Assembly: GCF_001431645.1 (NCBI RefSeq)
Contig: NZ_LLXU01000131.1
Location: 1 to 64,000 of the forward strand
DNA: 64,000 nucleotides
DNA from: Stenotrophomonas panacihumi
Lineage (GTDB): Bacteria > Pseudomonadota > Gammaproteobacteria > Xanthomonadales > Xanthomonadaceae
Reading direction: 5' to 3'
Shown here: piece by piece, positions 48,556 through 57,453 of the stretch
How the letters are laid out: each line of letters starts with the position of its first letter
Position numbering within the stretch: position 1 is the first letter of the stretch
The notes under the pieces: model-generated
Seen by the model: the letters and a program-made list of their open reading frames with translations, nothing else
What the model was told of the DNA's origin: nothing
Databases searched by the model: none
Program-made: the position numbers and the translations under genes

Positions 48556-49437
48556 ATGCGGCTGGGACTGGCGGCCAACCGGCTGCACCACGAGGGTGAC
48601 GATGCGGCGCTGTTCCGCTGGCTGCGGACGAGCGAACGCGGCATCCGCGAACTCGACCTGGGCCTGCATGCGGTAGGCCGCACGTTCGATGCGATCGAAC
48701 GCGCCGGCCTGCTCGCCGGCCACGCCGGCCTGAAGCGTTATCCGTATGGCCGCGAAGGCGGGCTGATGAAGCTCGTCGCCGAAGTGGTCGGCATGGAAGG
48801 CGGGGCGCGCACGCTCGATGGGGCGATCTACCTGATCGACCCGGTGGATCCGTCCTCGATCTTTCCCGAGGCCATCGCGCTCAAGCGCCAGTGCGTGATC
48901 CACGGCAAGCCGTTCCTGTCCACGGTGGCGTCGGCGCGTGACTGGGTCGAGCTGGAGCGCATCCACGCCGGGCTGGCGCCAGACCCGGGCGCCGACGACC
49001 TGCACGACTTCGAGCAGCACACCCTGGCGCTGATCGCGCACGATGCGATGAAGCCGCAGATGCTGGCCTTCGCGTCCGAGCACTTCGCGCTGCTGTCGCG
49101 CTTCGCCCACCGCGTCGGTACAGGCACCACCGGCCAGCGGCTCAACGAGCTGGCCTGGAGCCAGGGTTGGCCTTCCGACCAGCCCTGGGTGCATCGCTAT
49201 GAAAGCGGCCCGATGGGCGGCGATGCGCAGATCGCCGATCGCGTGCTGGAGGGTCGCTGCCAGCGCGCGATCTTCTTCGAGGATCCGCACGTCGCCCGCC
49301 AGCACGAGGCCGACATCCAGCTGCTCGAACGCGCGGTAACCACCGTCAGCGACCTCGCCGTGTGCACCACCGCGCCCGGGGTTGCGCGTCGCTGGGCCGA
49401 GGCGGCGGCGCGACGCGCGCAGGTGGCTGCACGCTGA
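48556..49437 (+). CDS. Methylglyoxal synthase-like protein with two MGS folds
   Basis: A 293-residue protein whose C-terminal half (about 155-275) is methylglyoxal synthase: LIAHDAMKPQ (H162, D163), VGTGTTG, SGPMGGD (D223), FFEDP (D243), H250 and D253. These match, by spacing from D223 onward, the E. coli residues D71, D91, H98 and D101 as I recall them. The N-terminal 140 residues repeat the same fold without these residues: LAANRLHHEG, VGRTFDAI, YPYGREGGLMKLVAEVV, GAIYLIDPVDPSS and KPFLSTVASARDW align in order. The enzyme makes methylglyoxal from dihydroxyacetone phosphate. The degenerate first half may regulate or dimerise. It is about twice the family's usual length (about 150). Confidence 0.85.
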   Translation: MRLGLAANRLHHEGDDAALFRWLRTSERGIRELDLGLHAVGRTFDAIERAGLLAGHAGLKRYPYGREGGLMKLVAEVVGMEGGARTLDGAIYLIDPVDPSSIFPEAIALKRQCVIHGKPFLSTVASARDWVELERIHAGLAPDPGADDLHDFEQHTLALIAHDAMKPQMLAFASEHFALLSRFAHRVGTGTTGQRLNELAWSQGWPSDQPWVHRYESGPMGGDAQIADRVLEGRCQRAIFFEDPHVARQHEADIQLLERAVTTVSDLAVCTTAPGVARRWAEAAARRAQVAAR

Positions 49438-49515
49438 AGCGGGCCGGGCCGCCGTCACCGGCCTGTCATCGGCAACCGCAACACTCCCGGCGCTCTGACG
49501 TACCCCGGGGGATCC

Positions 49516-50841
49516 ATGTTGCGTGCGCTTTCTTGCTTCGCACTGGCTGCGTGCCTGTGCTTTTCGTCCTCTTTGCATGCGCAGGAGGCCGAACGGCTTC
49601 GCGTGCACGGTTCCAATACCCTCGGCGACCGATTGATGCCGGCGCTGGTGGAGTCCTGGCTGAAGTCCATGGGCTACGGCCAGATCCGCCGCACGGAAGT
49701 CAGCGGCGCCGTCACCGAAGTGCAGGCGGTGCGCGATGGCGAACCGCTGATCGTGGAGATCGGCAAGCGCGGCTCGGCGGCCGGCATGCAGGCGCTGATC
49801 CGCGGCGACGCGGAGCTGGCGATGCTGGCGCGCACGCCGACGGCGGCCGAGCAGTCGGCCGGCTGGCAGCTCGGCGAGCTGACCTCGCCCGACCAGCAGT
49901 TCGTGCTGGCGCTCAACGGCGCGCAAGTCGTGGTGGCGCAGGCCAACCCGGTGAAGACGCTGACCTTCGGCCAGCTGCGCGCGGTGCTGTCCGGCGACGT
50001 GCGCGACTGGACGCAGCTGGGCGGCCGCGGTGGCGAAGTGCAGGTGATGTGCGGCCCCGCAGCGGGCGGCCTCAACGATTTCCTCGCCAGCCGCGTCATG
50101 CAGGGTTCGGCGATCAAGGGCTGCACGCGTCGCTTCCCGACGCTGGCCGAGGCCTCGCGCGCGGCGGCGAACAATCCGCAGGCGCTGGCCGTGGTGGAAC
50201 TGGTCACGCCGGTGACGCCGGCCGGCCGCGCGCTGGCGATCGCCGACGGCGGCATCGCCGTGGCGCCGACGCCGACCAACCTGCGCAGCGAGGACTACCC
50301 GCTGGTGCAGCGCTACAGCGTGTATGGCGGGCAGATGATGTCCGCGCTGGGCCGTGGCCTGGCGATGTACCTGATTTCCCCTGCCGCCCAGCGCGTGGTC
50401 GCGGGCGAAGGCCTGGTGGCGATGACGCTGCCCAAGGCGCCCACCGAGGAAGCGCCCAGCGCCGGCCCGCCGCCGTATCGCGAAGCCGTCGCCGGCGCCA
50501 AGCGCCTGCCGCTGAGCGTGCGCTTCAACCTGCGTTCGCTGAGCGGCATGTTCGAAGGCGGCTCGGCGCAGGATCTCGACCGCCTGATCACCTTCATGCA
50601 GCAGCCGCAGAACCGCGGCCGCACGCTGGCGGTGGTCGGCTTCGCCAATGCCGACCCGGCCAACAAGCTCTATCCGACCATCGCCAGCAACGACCGCGCC
50701 GACATCATCGCCGGCTACCTCGCCCAGCACGGGATCGTGGTGCAGCGCGCGCGCGGGCTGGGCGCCATCCGCCCGCTGGTGGGCGAGGGTGATGCGAAGG
50801 CGCGCGAGCGCAACGAGCGTGTCGAGATCTGGATGCTTTAG
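49516..50841 (+). CDS. PstS-like substrate-binding protein fused to an OmpA domain
   Basis: A 441-residue exported protein (signal to about residue 22, SSLHAQ). Residues about 25-285 form a phosphate-type binding domain (LRVHGSNTLGDRLMPALVESW, EIGKRGSAAGMQALIRGDAELAMLAR). Residues about 325-441 are OmpA-like (RFNLRSLSGMFEGGSAQDLDRL, VVGFANADPANK, NDRADIIAGYL, ARERNERVEIWML), which binds peptidoglycan. The fusion would tether a solute-binding domain in the periplasm. No ABC transporter gene adjoins it, so it may be a sensor or phosphate scavenger rather than a transport component. The start is ATG 49516. Confidence 0.85.
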   Translation: MLRALSCFALAACLCFSSSLHAQEAERLRVHGSNTLGDRLMPALVESWLKSMGYGQIRRTEVSGAVTEVQAVRDGEPLIVEIGKRGSAAGMQALIRGDAELAMLARTPTAAEQSAGWQLGELTSPDQQFVLALNGAQVVVAQANPVKTLTFGQLRAVLSGDVRDWTQLGGRGGEVQVMCGPAAGGLNDFLASRVMQGSAIKGCTRRFPTLAEASRAAANNPQALAVVELVTPVTPAGRALAIADGGIAVAPTPTNLRSEDYPLVQRYSVYGGQMMSALGRGLAMYLISPAAQRVVAGEGLVAMTLPKAPTEEAPSAGPPPYREAVAGAKRLPLSVRFNLRSLSGMFEGGSAQDLDRLITFMQQPQNRGRTLAVVGFANADPANKLYPTIASNDRADIIAGYLAQHGIVVQRARGLGAIRPLVGEGDAKARERNERVEIWML

Positions 50842-50904
50842 GCTTCCCGAGGGGAGCAGGCGAGCGCGGTGCACCTGGCACCGCGCCAGGCAGGGGGCAG
50901 CAGC

Positions 50905-51327
50905 ATGTTCGGTCCATCGTTGGCGGAGCTGAAAGCACGGCAGGTCGCGCTGCGTGCGCGCATCGATGCGCGCGTGGCGGAGATGGCGGCCAGCGGATCG
51001 TCTGGGGGCGTGGTCATCGCCGAACTGACGCCGCTGACCTCGCAACTGGTGGCGCTGGAACAGCAGATCCGCCAGCGCACGCCGCGGCGCGACCTGCGCC
51101 ACGAACTGGCCCACCTCGATACGCAACTGCGCGATGCCACGCTCGCACCCGCCGAGCAGCAACGCCTCGCGCGACGGCGAGATGCACTGCGCGTCTACCT
51201 CGCGCCGAAGCGCCCGCTGGTGCCGCGTCGGCCGCTGTGGCATTTCGTGCTGGCAGGATTGCTGATGTTCGCCGCGATCGTGTTCGTCACCGTGGTGCTG
51301 CCGCCGCTGGTCGTGGGACGCCCGTGA
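50905..51327 (+). CDS. Unknown coiled-coil protein with one C-terminal membrane helix
   Basis: A 140-residue protein with no recognised family. Residues 5-95 are charged and helical (LAELKARQVALRARIDARVAEM, LVALEQQIRQR, HLDTQLRDATLAPAEQQRLARRRDAL), consistent with a coiled coil. A single hydrophobic segment at about 113-136 (WHFVLAGLLMFAAIVFVTVVLPPLVV) would anchor it by its tail in the inner membrane. AGGGGG at 50892-50897 supports ATG 50905. It follows the PstS-OmpA gene by 63 bases. Confidence 0.65.
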   Translation: MFGPSLAELKARQVALRARIDARVAEMAASGSSGGVVIAELTPLTSQLVALEQQIRQRTPRRDLRHELAHLDTQLRDATLAPAEQQRLARRRDALRVYLAPKRPLVPRRPLWHFVLAGLLMFAAIVFVTVVLPPLVVGRP

Positions 51328-51445
51328 GACCGGCTGAATCAGGGCCGAGCACAGCCTGAACCATCGCGACGACGCGCCGCAGCATTTCACCTCGCGGCGA
51401 TCCCGCGCTGGCGAGGATGGCCCCTCCTCATCAAGGGAGAAAGCC

Positions 51446-51904
51446 ATGAGCGTTACGCCGATCACCCGCACCGCGATGGCCGTGGCCCTGGCGTTGGCCG
51501 CCGCCGGCGCGGGCGCCAAGCAGCCGCCGGCCAAGGGGGCGCCGCAGCAGGCGCTGACCTCCACCGAGATCAACGCGATGCTGACCGCGCAGGGGTATCG
51601 CGACGTGCATGACGTCGAGTTCAAGGACGGCGTGTGGCAGGCCGACGCCAAGAGCGGCGACGGCAAGCATGTGGACCTGAAGATCGACCCGGCGACGGGC
51701 CGCGTGTATCCGGACGAGATGTCCTCGCCGATGAGCGAGGACGAATTGCGCGCGGCGCTGTCGGCGTCGGGTTACTCGAAGGTGCGCGACGTCGAGTTCA
51801 AGGACGGCCTGTGGCAGGCGCATGCCGAGAACAATGCCGGCAAGGACACCAAGGTCCAGGTCGACCCGCGGGATGGCAAGGTCGTGGCGGCCGAGAACGA
51901 CTGA
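51446..51904 (+). CDS. Exported protein with two PepSY-type repeats
   Basis: A 152-residue exported protein (signal to about AGAGA, residue 24). Two tandem repeats, about residues 37-90 and 92-150, each contain GYxxVxDVEFKDGxWQA and end with a 'VxVDPxxGxV' strand. This is PepSY fold geometry. PepSY proteins often inhibit or modulate proteases. GGGAGAAAG precedes ATG 51446. A strong bidirectional terminator follows. Confidence 0.85.
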   Translation: MSVTPITRTAMAVALALAAAGAGAKQPPAKGAPQQALTSTEINAMLTAQGYRDVHDVEFKDGVWQADAKSGDGKHVDLKIDPATGRVYPDEMSSPMSEDELRAALSASGYSKVRDVEFKDGLWQAHAENNAGKDTKVQVDPRDGKVVAAEND

Positions 51905-51930
51905 CCGCCGCGCGTACGTGCTGGAACAAG

Positions 51931-51963
51931 AAAGGCCTCCCATGCGGGAGGCCTTTCCTTTTT
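51931..51963. terminator. Strong intrinsic terminator between convergent genes
   Basis: AAAGGCCTCCC (51931-51941) pairs perfectly with GGGAGGCCTTT (51946-51956) around ATGC, with T5 at 51959-51963. It should stop transcription of the PepSY gene, and being flanked by A runs on the other side it may serve the opposite gene as well. Confidence 0.85.
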
Positions 51964-51985
51964 CCAACGCGACGCAGCCGTTACC

Positions 51986-53746
51986 TCACGGCTTGGCTGC
52001 CTCGGGCTTGGCTGGCTCGGGCTTGGCCGCACCCTGCATCATGCGGTCACGCGCGGCCTTGAAGGCATTGCCTTCGTACCAGTTCGGCCACTTGTCGCCG
52101 GCCGCCAGTTCCTTGCCGACGCCGTACACCGCTTCGAGGTCTTCCACCGTGCCGTCCAGCTTCCACGTCGCCGGGTCGTACTCGTCCTTCGGGCCGTGGT
52201 AGCGGTTCTTGCCGTAGTCCTCGGCCGCCTTGCGCCCGGCTTCCAGGCCGCCTTCGCGCAGGTCTTCGCCGCCATCGGTGTAGAGCGCCGGCACGCCGGC
52301 CTTGGCGAAGTTGAAGTGATCCGAACGGAAGTACGAGCCGTTCTGCGGGGTGGCTTCGGCATGCAGCACGCGGCCCTGCATCGCGGCGATCGGCTTGAGG
52401 ATGTCCTCCAGCTCCGAGCTGCCGTAGCCGACCACGGTCATGTCCTTGGCGCGGCCGGCCACCGACATGGCATCGATGTTGATCACGCCGGCGATCTTGT
52501 CCAGCGGGAAGGTCGGATGGGCGACGTAGTACTTGGAACCCAGCAGGCCCGATTCCTCCAGCGTCACCGCCACGAACACCACCGAGCGCGCCGGCGCGGG
52601 GTTCTGGTGGGTGAAGGCGTCGGCGATCTCCAGGATGCCGGCCACGCCGGTCGCGTTGTCCACCGCGCCGTTGTAGATGTTGTCGCCCTGCTCGCCCTCG
52701 TGCTTGCCGAGGTGGTCCCAGTGCGCCATGTACAGCACCGCCTCGTCCGGCCGGGTGCTGCCCGGCAGCACGCCGACGACGTTGCGCGACTGCTTCTCCT
52801 CGATCTTGCTCTTCAGGTCCACCGACCAGGTCGCCTTCAACGGCACCGGCTTGAAGCCGCGCTTGCTGGCGTCCTTGTAGGCCTGCGCCAGGTCGAGTCC
52901 GGCATCGGCGAACAGCTGCTTGGCGGTGGCCGCCGAGATCCAGCCCTGCACCGGCAGGCGCGGATCCGGATCGTCCTTGGCCGGCAGGTCGTACTGCGGG
53001 CCGGCCCAGGAGTTGCGCACCACGTCCCAGCCGTAGCTGGCGCCGGCGTCGTCATGCACGATCAGCGCGGCGGCGGCGCCCTTGCGCGCGGCTTCCTCGA
53101 ACTTGTAGGTCCAGCGCCCGTAGTACGTCATGCGCTTGCCTTCGAACAGCTTGCCGTCGTTCGTATGGAAGCCCGGGTCGTTGACGAACATCACGACCGT
53201 CTTGCCCTTCCAGTCCTGGCCGGCGTAGTCGTTCCACTTCTGCTCGGGCGCATCCACGCCATAGCCGACGAACACCAGCTCGCTGCCGTCGATCTTCACT
53301 TCCGGCTGGCCGGTGCGGGTGCCGACGACGATGTCGGTGCCGAACTTCAGGTCGCGGCTCTGGCCGCCGGCCATCAGGCGCGGCACGGTGCTTTCGTCGG
53401 CGGTGGTTTCCACCATCGGCACGTCCTGGAACCAGCTGTCGCCGTTGCCCGGCTGCAGGCCGATGCGCTGCATCTGGTCGCGGATGTATTCGACCGTCTT
53501 CTGCTCGCCGGCGGTGCCGGGGCCACGGCCTTCGAAGGCGTCGGAGGAAAGCTGCTTGACGAGCTCGCCGAAGTCCGGGGCATTGATGCCGGTGGCGAAG
53601 ACGTGGTCGCTGGCCGGTGTCGAAGGCGCGGCGGCGGCAGGGGTTTCGGCGGCGGGCGCCTCGGCGGGCGCGGCCGGTTCCGGCGCGCGTTTGCAGGCCG
53701 CCAGCGCGGCGGCCGCGGCCAGGCACAACAGGATCTTGCGGGACAT
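51986..53746 (-). CDS. M28-family zinc peptidase, lipoprotein
   Basis: A 586-residue lipoprotein (lipobox LAAC, Cys18) followed by an Ala/Pro/Glu-rich linker, a PA insert domain (about 150-300) and an M28 catalytic domain. Zinc ligands and catalytic residues are H342 (AHWDHLG), D363 (GAVDNATG), E397/E398 (TLEESG), D425 (NIDAMS) and H477 (RSDHFNF). It is probably an envelope aminopeptidase. The ATG is 53746, with GAGGGTG upstream on its strand. The C-terminus is a low-complexity Lys/Pro/Glu/Ala tail. It probably shares the strong terminator at 51931-51963. Confidence 0.93.
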   Translation of the reverse strand: MSRKILLCLAAAAALAACKRAPEPAAPAEAPAAETPAAAAPSTPASDHVFATGINAPDFGELVKQLSSDAFEGRGPGTAGEQKTVEYIRDQMQRIGLQPGNGDSWFQDVPMVETTADESTVPRLMAGGQSRDLKFGTDIVVGTRTGQPEVKIDGSELVFVGYGVDAPEQKWNDYAGQDWKGKTVVMFVNDPGFHTNDGKLFEGKRMTYYGRWTYKFEEAARKGAAAALIVHDDAGASYGWDVVRNSWAGPQYDLPAKDDPDPRLPVQGWISAATAKQLFADAGLDLAQAYKDASKRGFKPVPLKATWSVDLKSKIEEKQSRNVVGVLPGSTRPDEAVLYMAHWDHLGKHEGEQGDNIYNGAVDNATGVAGILEIADAFTHQNPAPARSVVFVAVTLEESGLLGSKYYVAHPTFPLDKIAGVINIDAMSVAGRAKDMTVVGYGSSELEDILKPIAAMQGRVLHAEATPQNGSYFRSDHFNFAKAGVPALYTDGGEDLREGGLEAGRKAAEDYGKNRYHGPKDEYDPATWKLDGTVEDLEAVYGVGKELAAGDKWPNWYEGNAFKAARDRMMQGAAKPEPAKPEAAKP

Positions 53747-53827
53747 CAAGGCACCCTCGGTGGAAGCAGGAGCCCGATTCTAGTGCGCAAAGCCGGCCGC
53801 CGGGGTCGGCGGCCGGGCACGAATGCC

Positions 53828-54499
53828 TCAGCGGTCGGCGGGGGCGACGTCGGTGTCGAAGATCTGCGCGGTGGCGCCGGTCACGGTGCCGATCTTGGCG
53901 CTGCGGTGCACGTACAGGTTCACCTCGCGCTCGAAGTCCAGCGCGCCCTCGACCACGGCATTCGGGCCGATGATCACCCGCGGCTTGCGCGAGGGCTTGA
54001 GCGAGAGGTTGAAGTTCGGCTTCTTGACCTCGATGCCGCCGACCACGTGCGAGCCCACGCCCACGGTGATGTCGCCGTTGACCGTCTCGATGCCCTTGCC
54101 GAGGCTGGCGCCGACCAGGCCGATGCTGCCGTTGACCGTCTCCACGCCGCCGCTGACCTGGCCGCCGCGATCGACGAACACGCTGCCATTGACGGTTTCG
54201 ATGCCGCCGCTGACCACGACCTTCTGGCCCAGGCTGACCTGCCCGTTGACCGTGGACAGGCCGCCCGTGCGCGCGCCGTTGCCGACGGTGATGCCGCCGT
54301 TGACGGTCTCCGCGTCACCGGTGGTGGCGTTGTCCTCGATGGAAATGCCGCCGTTGACGGTTTCCAGGCTGCCGTACTGGCGCCCGGCCTCGGCGGTGAT
54401 GCGGCCGTTGACCTTGCTGATGTCTTCCTGGGCCCAGGCCGCACCACTGGCCAGGACCAGGGACAGGGTGAGCAGGGCGGGCAATGGATGGAGCTTCAT
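53828..54499 (-). CDS. Exported beta-solenoid-like protein with ETVNG repeats
   Basis: A 223-residue exported protein (signal MKLHPLPALLTLSLVLASGAAWAQ). It has seven repeats of (E/S)xVNGxI/V spaced about 18-20 residues apart, which suggests a small beta-solenoid or DUF4097/bactofilin-like fold. A conserved tail (PNFNLSLKPSRKPRVIIGPNAVVEGALDFEREVNLYVH) follows. GGAGGT lies before ATG 54499. Function is unknown; it may form an envelope scaffold. It is divergent from envC. Confidence 0.75.
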   Translation of the reverse strand: MKLHPLPALLTLSLVLASGAAWAQEDISKVNGRITAEAGRQYGSLETVNGGISIEDNATTGDAETVNGGITVGNGARTGGLSTVNGQVSLGQKVVVSGGIETVNGSVFVDRGGQVSGGVETVNGSIGLVGASLGKGIETVNGDITVGVGSHVVGGIEVKKPNFNLSLKPSRKPRVIIGPNAVVEGALDFEREVNLYVHRSAKIGTVTGATAQIFDTDVAPADR

Positions 54500-54603
54500 G
54501 CGTACCTCCGGTGTCTGGGCGCGCCAGGTTCGTCGCGATAGGACCACGCTTGGCTACAATCGCGCATCTGTCTGAAGTCACTGGACCTTCCTGCTTGGCC
54601 AAC

Positions 54604-55869
54604 GTGCCGTCGCACCCGTCGCCCCGTCCGCATCCCCTGCCACGCTGGGGATGGCTGCTGGCCATGGGCCTGTGCGTGGCCTGCGCCGCGTGGCCGGTGC
54701 TGGCGCAGAGCCAGCGCGAAACCGAGCGGAAACTGCAGCAGATGCGCCAGGAGCTGCGCAGCATCGGCCAGGAACGCCGCAAGCTGGAAGGCCAACGCGG
54801 CGAAGCCTCGCGGCAGCTGCGTGAGGCCGACGAGAAGGTCGCCCGCAGTGCCCGCAACCTGAGCCAGACCGAAACGGCGCTGCGCGAACAGCAGCAGGCG
54901 CTGGCCGAACTGCAGGCGCGCCGCGCCGCGCTGCAGCAGAACCTGGCGCGGCAGCGCGCCACGCTGGCGGTGCTGTTGCAGGCGGCCTACCGGATCGGCG
55001 ACAACGCGCCGCTCAAGTTGATGCTTTCGCAGGACAGCGTCGCCGACGCCAACCGCCTGTTGGCCTACCACCGTTACGTGCAGCGCGAGCGCGCGCAGCA
55101 GATCCAGGGCCTGAGCCGCGACCTGGCCAGCCTGGACGAAGTGGAAAAGCAGATCGAGGAACGCCGCCTCGCGCTGGACCAGGCGCGCCAGCAGCAGCAG
55201 GTGCAGTCGCGCAGCCTGGGCGATGAGCGCCGCAAGCGCGCGGCGATGGTCGCCGACCTCGACGACCAGTACCAGGATCGCGCCGAGCGCGAGAAGGCGT
55301 TGGGCCAGGACACCAAGGCGCTGGAAGACCTGCTCAGGAACCTGCGCGCCGCCGCCGCCAAAGCCGAGGCCGAGCGCAAGGAGGCCGCCCGTCGCGCCGC
55401 CGCCGAAGCCGCCGCGCAGGCCAAGGCCGGCGGCAGCCGGGGCACCAAGACGCCGCCGAAGGTGGTCGCCAACGCACCGGCGCCGAAGGTTGGCGGCTTG
55501 GGCTGGCCGGTGTCGGGCAACCTGCTCGCCCGCTACGGCGGCCGGCTGCCCGACGGGCGCACCAGTAACGGCGTGCTGATCGGCGCACCCGCCGGCAGCA
55601 CGATCACCGCGGTGGCGGATGGCACCGTGGTGTTCTCCGACTGGATGACCGGCTACGGGATGATCCTGATCATCGACCACGGCAACGGCTACATGAGCCT
55701 GTACGCCCACAACGACACCCTGCTGCGCGACGCCGGTGCATCGGTGAAGCGTGGCGAGGCGGTGGCCAAGGTCGGCAACTCCGGTGGACAGGGCGTGCCG
55801 GCGTTGTATTTCGAACTGCGCCGCAATGGACAGCCGGTCGATCCGGGGTCGTGGCTGCAAAGGCGCTGA
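54604..55869 (+). CDS. envC: EnvC-like murein hydrolase activator
   Basis: A protein of about 421 residues with a signal sequence, a long coiled coil (about 45-270; very rich in Glu/Gln/Arg) and a C-terminal LytM (M23-fold) domain. The zinc-binding residues of active LytM enzymes are missing: TSNGVLIG replaces the HxGxD motif and LYFELR replaces the terminal H-x-H. This degenerate state is the hallmark of EnvC, which activates amidases AmiA/AmiB at the septum. GTG 54604 is my start; TTG 54595 and ATG 54664 are alternatives. It is followed after 105 bases by the ctp protease gene, the standard gammaproteobacterial order. Confidence 0.9.
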   Translation: MPSHPSPRPHPLPRWGWLLAMGLCVACAAWPVLAQSQRETERKLQQMRQELRSIGQERRKLEGQRGEASRQLREADEKVARSARNLSQTETALREQQQALAELQARRAALQQNLARQRATLAVLLQAAYRIGDNAPLKLMLSQDSVADANRLLAYHRYVQRERAQQIQGLSRDLASLDEVEKQIEERRLALDQARQQQQVQSRSLGDERRKRAAMVADLDDQYQDRAEREKALGQDTKALEDLLRNLRAAAAKAEAERKEAARRAAAEAAAQAKAGGSRGTKTPPKVVANAPAPKVGGLGWPVSGNLLARYGGRLPDGRTSNGVLIGAPAGSTITAVADGTVVFSDWMTGYGMILIIDHGNGYMSLYAHNDTLLRDAGASVKRGEAVAKVGNSGGQGVPALYFELRRNGQPVDPGSWLQRR

Positions 55870-55974
55870 ACCCCCGCGTGTGCGCCGGTGGCGGGTACGG
55901 GAATTCCACAACGCTTCGCGCATAATCGGTGCAGCCGTCGTCACCGGCGGTCCGTCCCCGTTCCGGAGTGCTTC

Positions 55975-57444
55975 ATGCGCGTAGTCCTGTCCGCCGCCCT
56001 GCTCCTGGCGCTCGCGCCGGCCACCGCCTGGTCCCAGCAGGCCGCCACCCCGCCCGCCGATGCGCCCGCCGCCGAAGCGGACAACCCCGACGCGGACGAG
56101 TCGGCCAGTTCCAAGGTGCCGCTGGAGGAGATCCGCCGCTACGTGGCGGTGTACAACGCGGTCAAGCAGGCCTACGTCGACCCGGTGGACGACAAGCAAT
56201 TGATGCAGTCGGCCATCCGCGGCCTGCTGCTGGACCTGGATCCGCACAGCACCTACTTCGACAAGGAAGACGCCGAGGCCTTCGACGAACAGGCCACCGG
56301 CGCCTATGACGGCATCGGCGTGGAGCTGCTGCAGCAGAAGGACAACACGCTCAAGGTCATCTCGCCGATCGACGAAACCCCCGCCGCGCGCGCGGGCATC
56401 CGCGCCGGCGACACCATCATCGCCATCGACGGCAAGCCGATCGCCACCATCGAGGCGATGGAACCGCTGCGCGGCAAGCCGGGCACGAAGGTGACGCTCA
56501 CCCTCGTGCGCGAGGGCCGCGACAAACCGTTCGATGTCACCGTCACCCGCGAGACCATCCGCGTGGCCAGCGTGCGTTCGCGCATGCTCGAGCCGGGTTA
56601 CGGCTACGTGCGCATCGCCACGTTCCAGGCCGATACCGGCAACGATTTCCACAAGCAGGTCGAAGCGCTGAAGGCCAAGGCCGGCGGCAAGCTGCGCGGC
56701 CTGGTGCTGGACCTGCGCAGCAACCCCGGCGGCCTGCTGACCGCGGCGGTGCAGGTGGCCGACGACCTGCTCGACAAGGGCGTCATCGTCAGCACGCGCG
56801 GGCGCATCGCCATCAGCGACGCGAAGTTCGAGGCCACGCCGGGTGACGTGCTGGGCGGCACGCCGGTGGTGGTGTTGGTGGATGCCGGTTCGGCGAGTGC
56901 TTCGGAAGTGCTGGCCGGCGCACTGCGCGACAACAACCGCGTGCGGGTGATCGGCAGCCGCACGTTCGGCAAGGGTTCGGTGCAAACCGTGCTGCCGCTG
57001 GACAATGGCGATTCGGTGAAGCTCACCACCGCGCGTTACTACACGCCGAGCGGGCGTTCGATCCAGGCCAGCGGCATCGTGCCGGACGTGGTGCTGCGGC
57101 CGGAGCACGACCCGGATGCGGATGTGCCGGCGAGCCTGGCCGATTACAGCGAGGCGACGCTGCCGGGCCACCTGCATGGCGATGACGAAGGCGCCGAGGG
57201 CTACAGCGCCGGCGACGTGTTGCCGGGCGATGGCCCGATCGCTTCGGCGTTGGCCGAGCTCAAGAACCCGGGTTCGGTGGCGAAGGCGCAGCAGGCCAAG
57301 GCCAAGCCGAAGGCAGCGGTGAAGCCGGCGGCGAAGGCGGCCACCGTGGCGCCGGCCAAGCCGGAAGCGCCGGTGAAGCCGGTGGATGCGAAGCCGGTGC
57401 TGCCGGCGGACGTGCCGGCGACGGACAAGACGGACAAGCCGTAA
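55975..57444 (+). CDS. S41 family C-terminal processing peptidase
   Basis: A 489-residue periplasmic protease with a signal sequence (MRVVLSAALLLALAPATAWS). A PDZ domain lies around residues 100-195 and the catalytic S41 domain after it. S308 and K333 (DAGSASASEV and TFGKGSVQ) stand 25 residues apart, as in other Ctp enzymes. The C-terminus is an Ala/Lys/Pro-rich tail. Ctp proteases trim C-terminal tails and often control murein hydrolases, consistent with its place after envC. It ends 9 bases before the opposing dehydrogenase gene. Confidence 0.93.
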   Translation: MRVVLSAALLLALAPATAWSQQAATPPADAPAAEADNPDADESASSKVPLEEIRRYVAVYNAVKQAYVDPVDDKQLMQSAIRGLLLDLDPHSTYFDKEDAEAFDEQATGAYDGIGVELLQQKDNTLKVISPIDETPAARAGIRAGDTIIAIDGKPIATIEAMEPLRGKPGTKVTLTLVREGRDKPFDVTVTRETIRVASVRSRMLEPGYGYVRIATFQADTGNDFHKQVEALKAKAGGKLRGLVLDLRSNPGGLLTAAVQVADDLLDKGVIVSTRGRIAISDAKFEATPGDVLGGTPVVVLVDAGSASASEVLAGALRDNNRVRVIGSRTFGKGSVQTVLPLDNGDSVKLTTARYYTPSGRSIQASGIVPDVVLRPEHDPDADVPASLADYSEATLPGHLHGDDEGAEGYSAGDVLPGDGPIASALAELKNPGSVAKAQQAKAKPKAAVKPAAKAATVAPAKPEAPVKPVDAKPVLPADVPATDKTDKP

Positions 57445-57453
57445 CGCCCGCCT

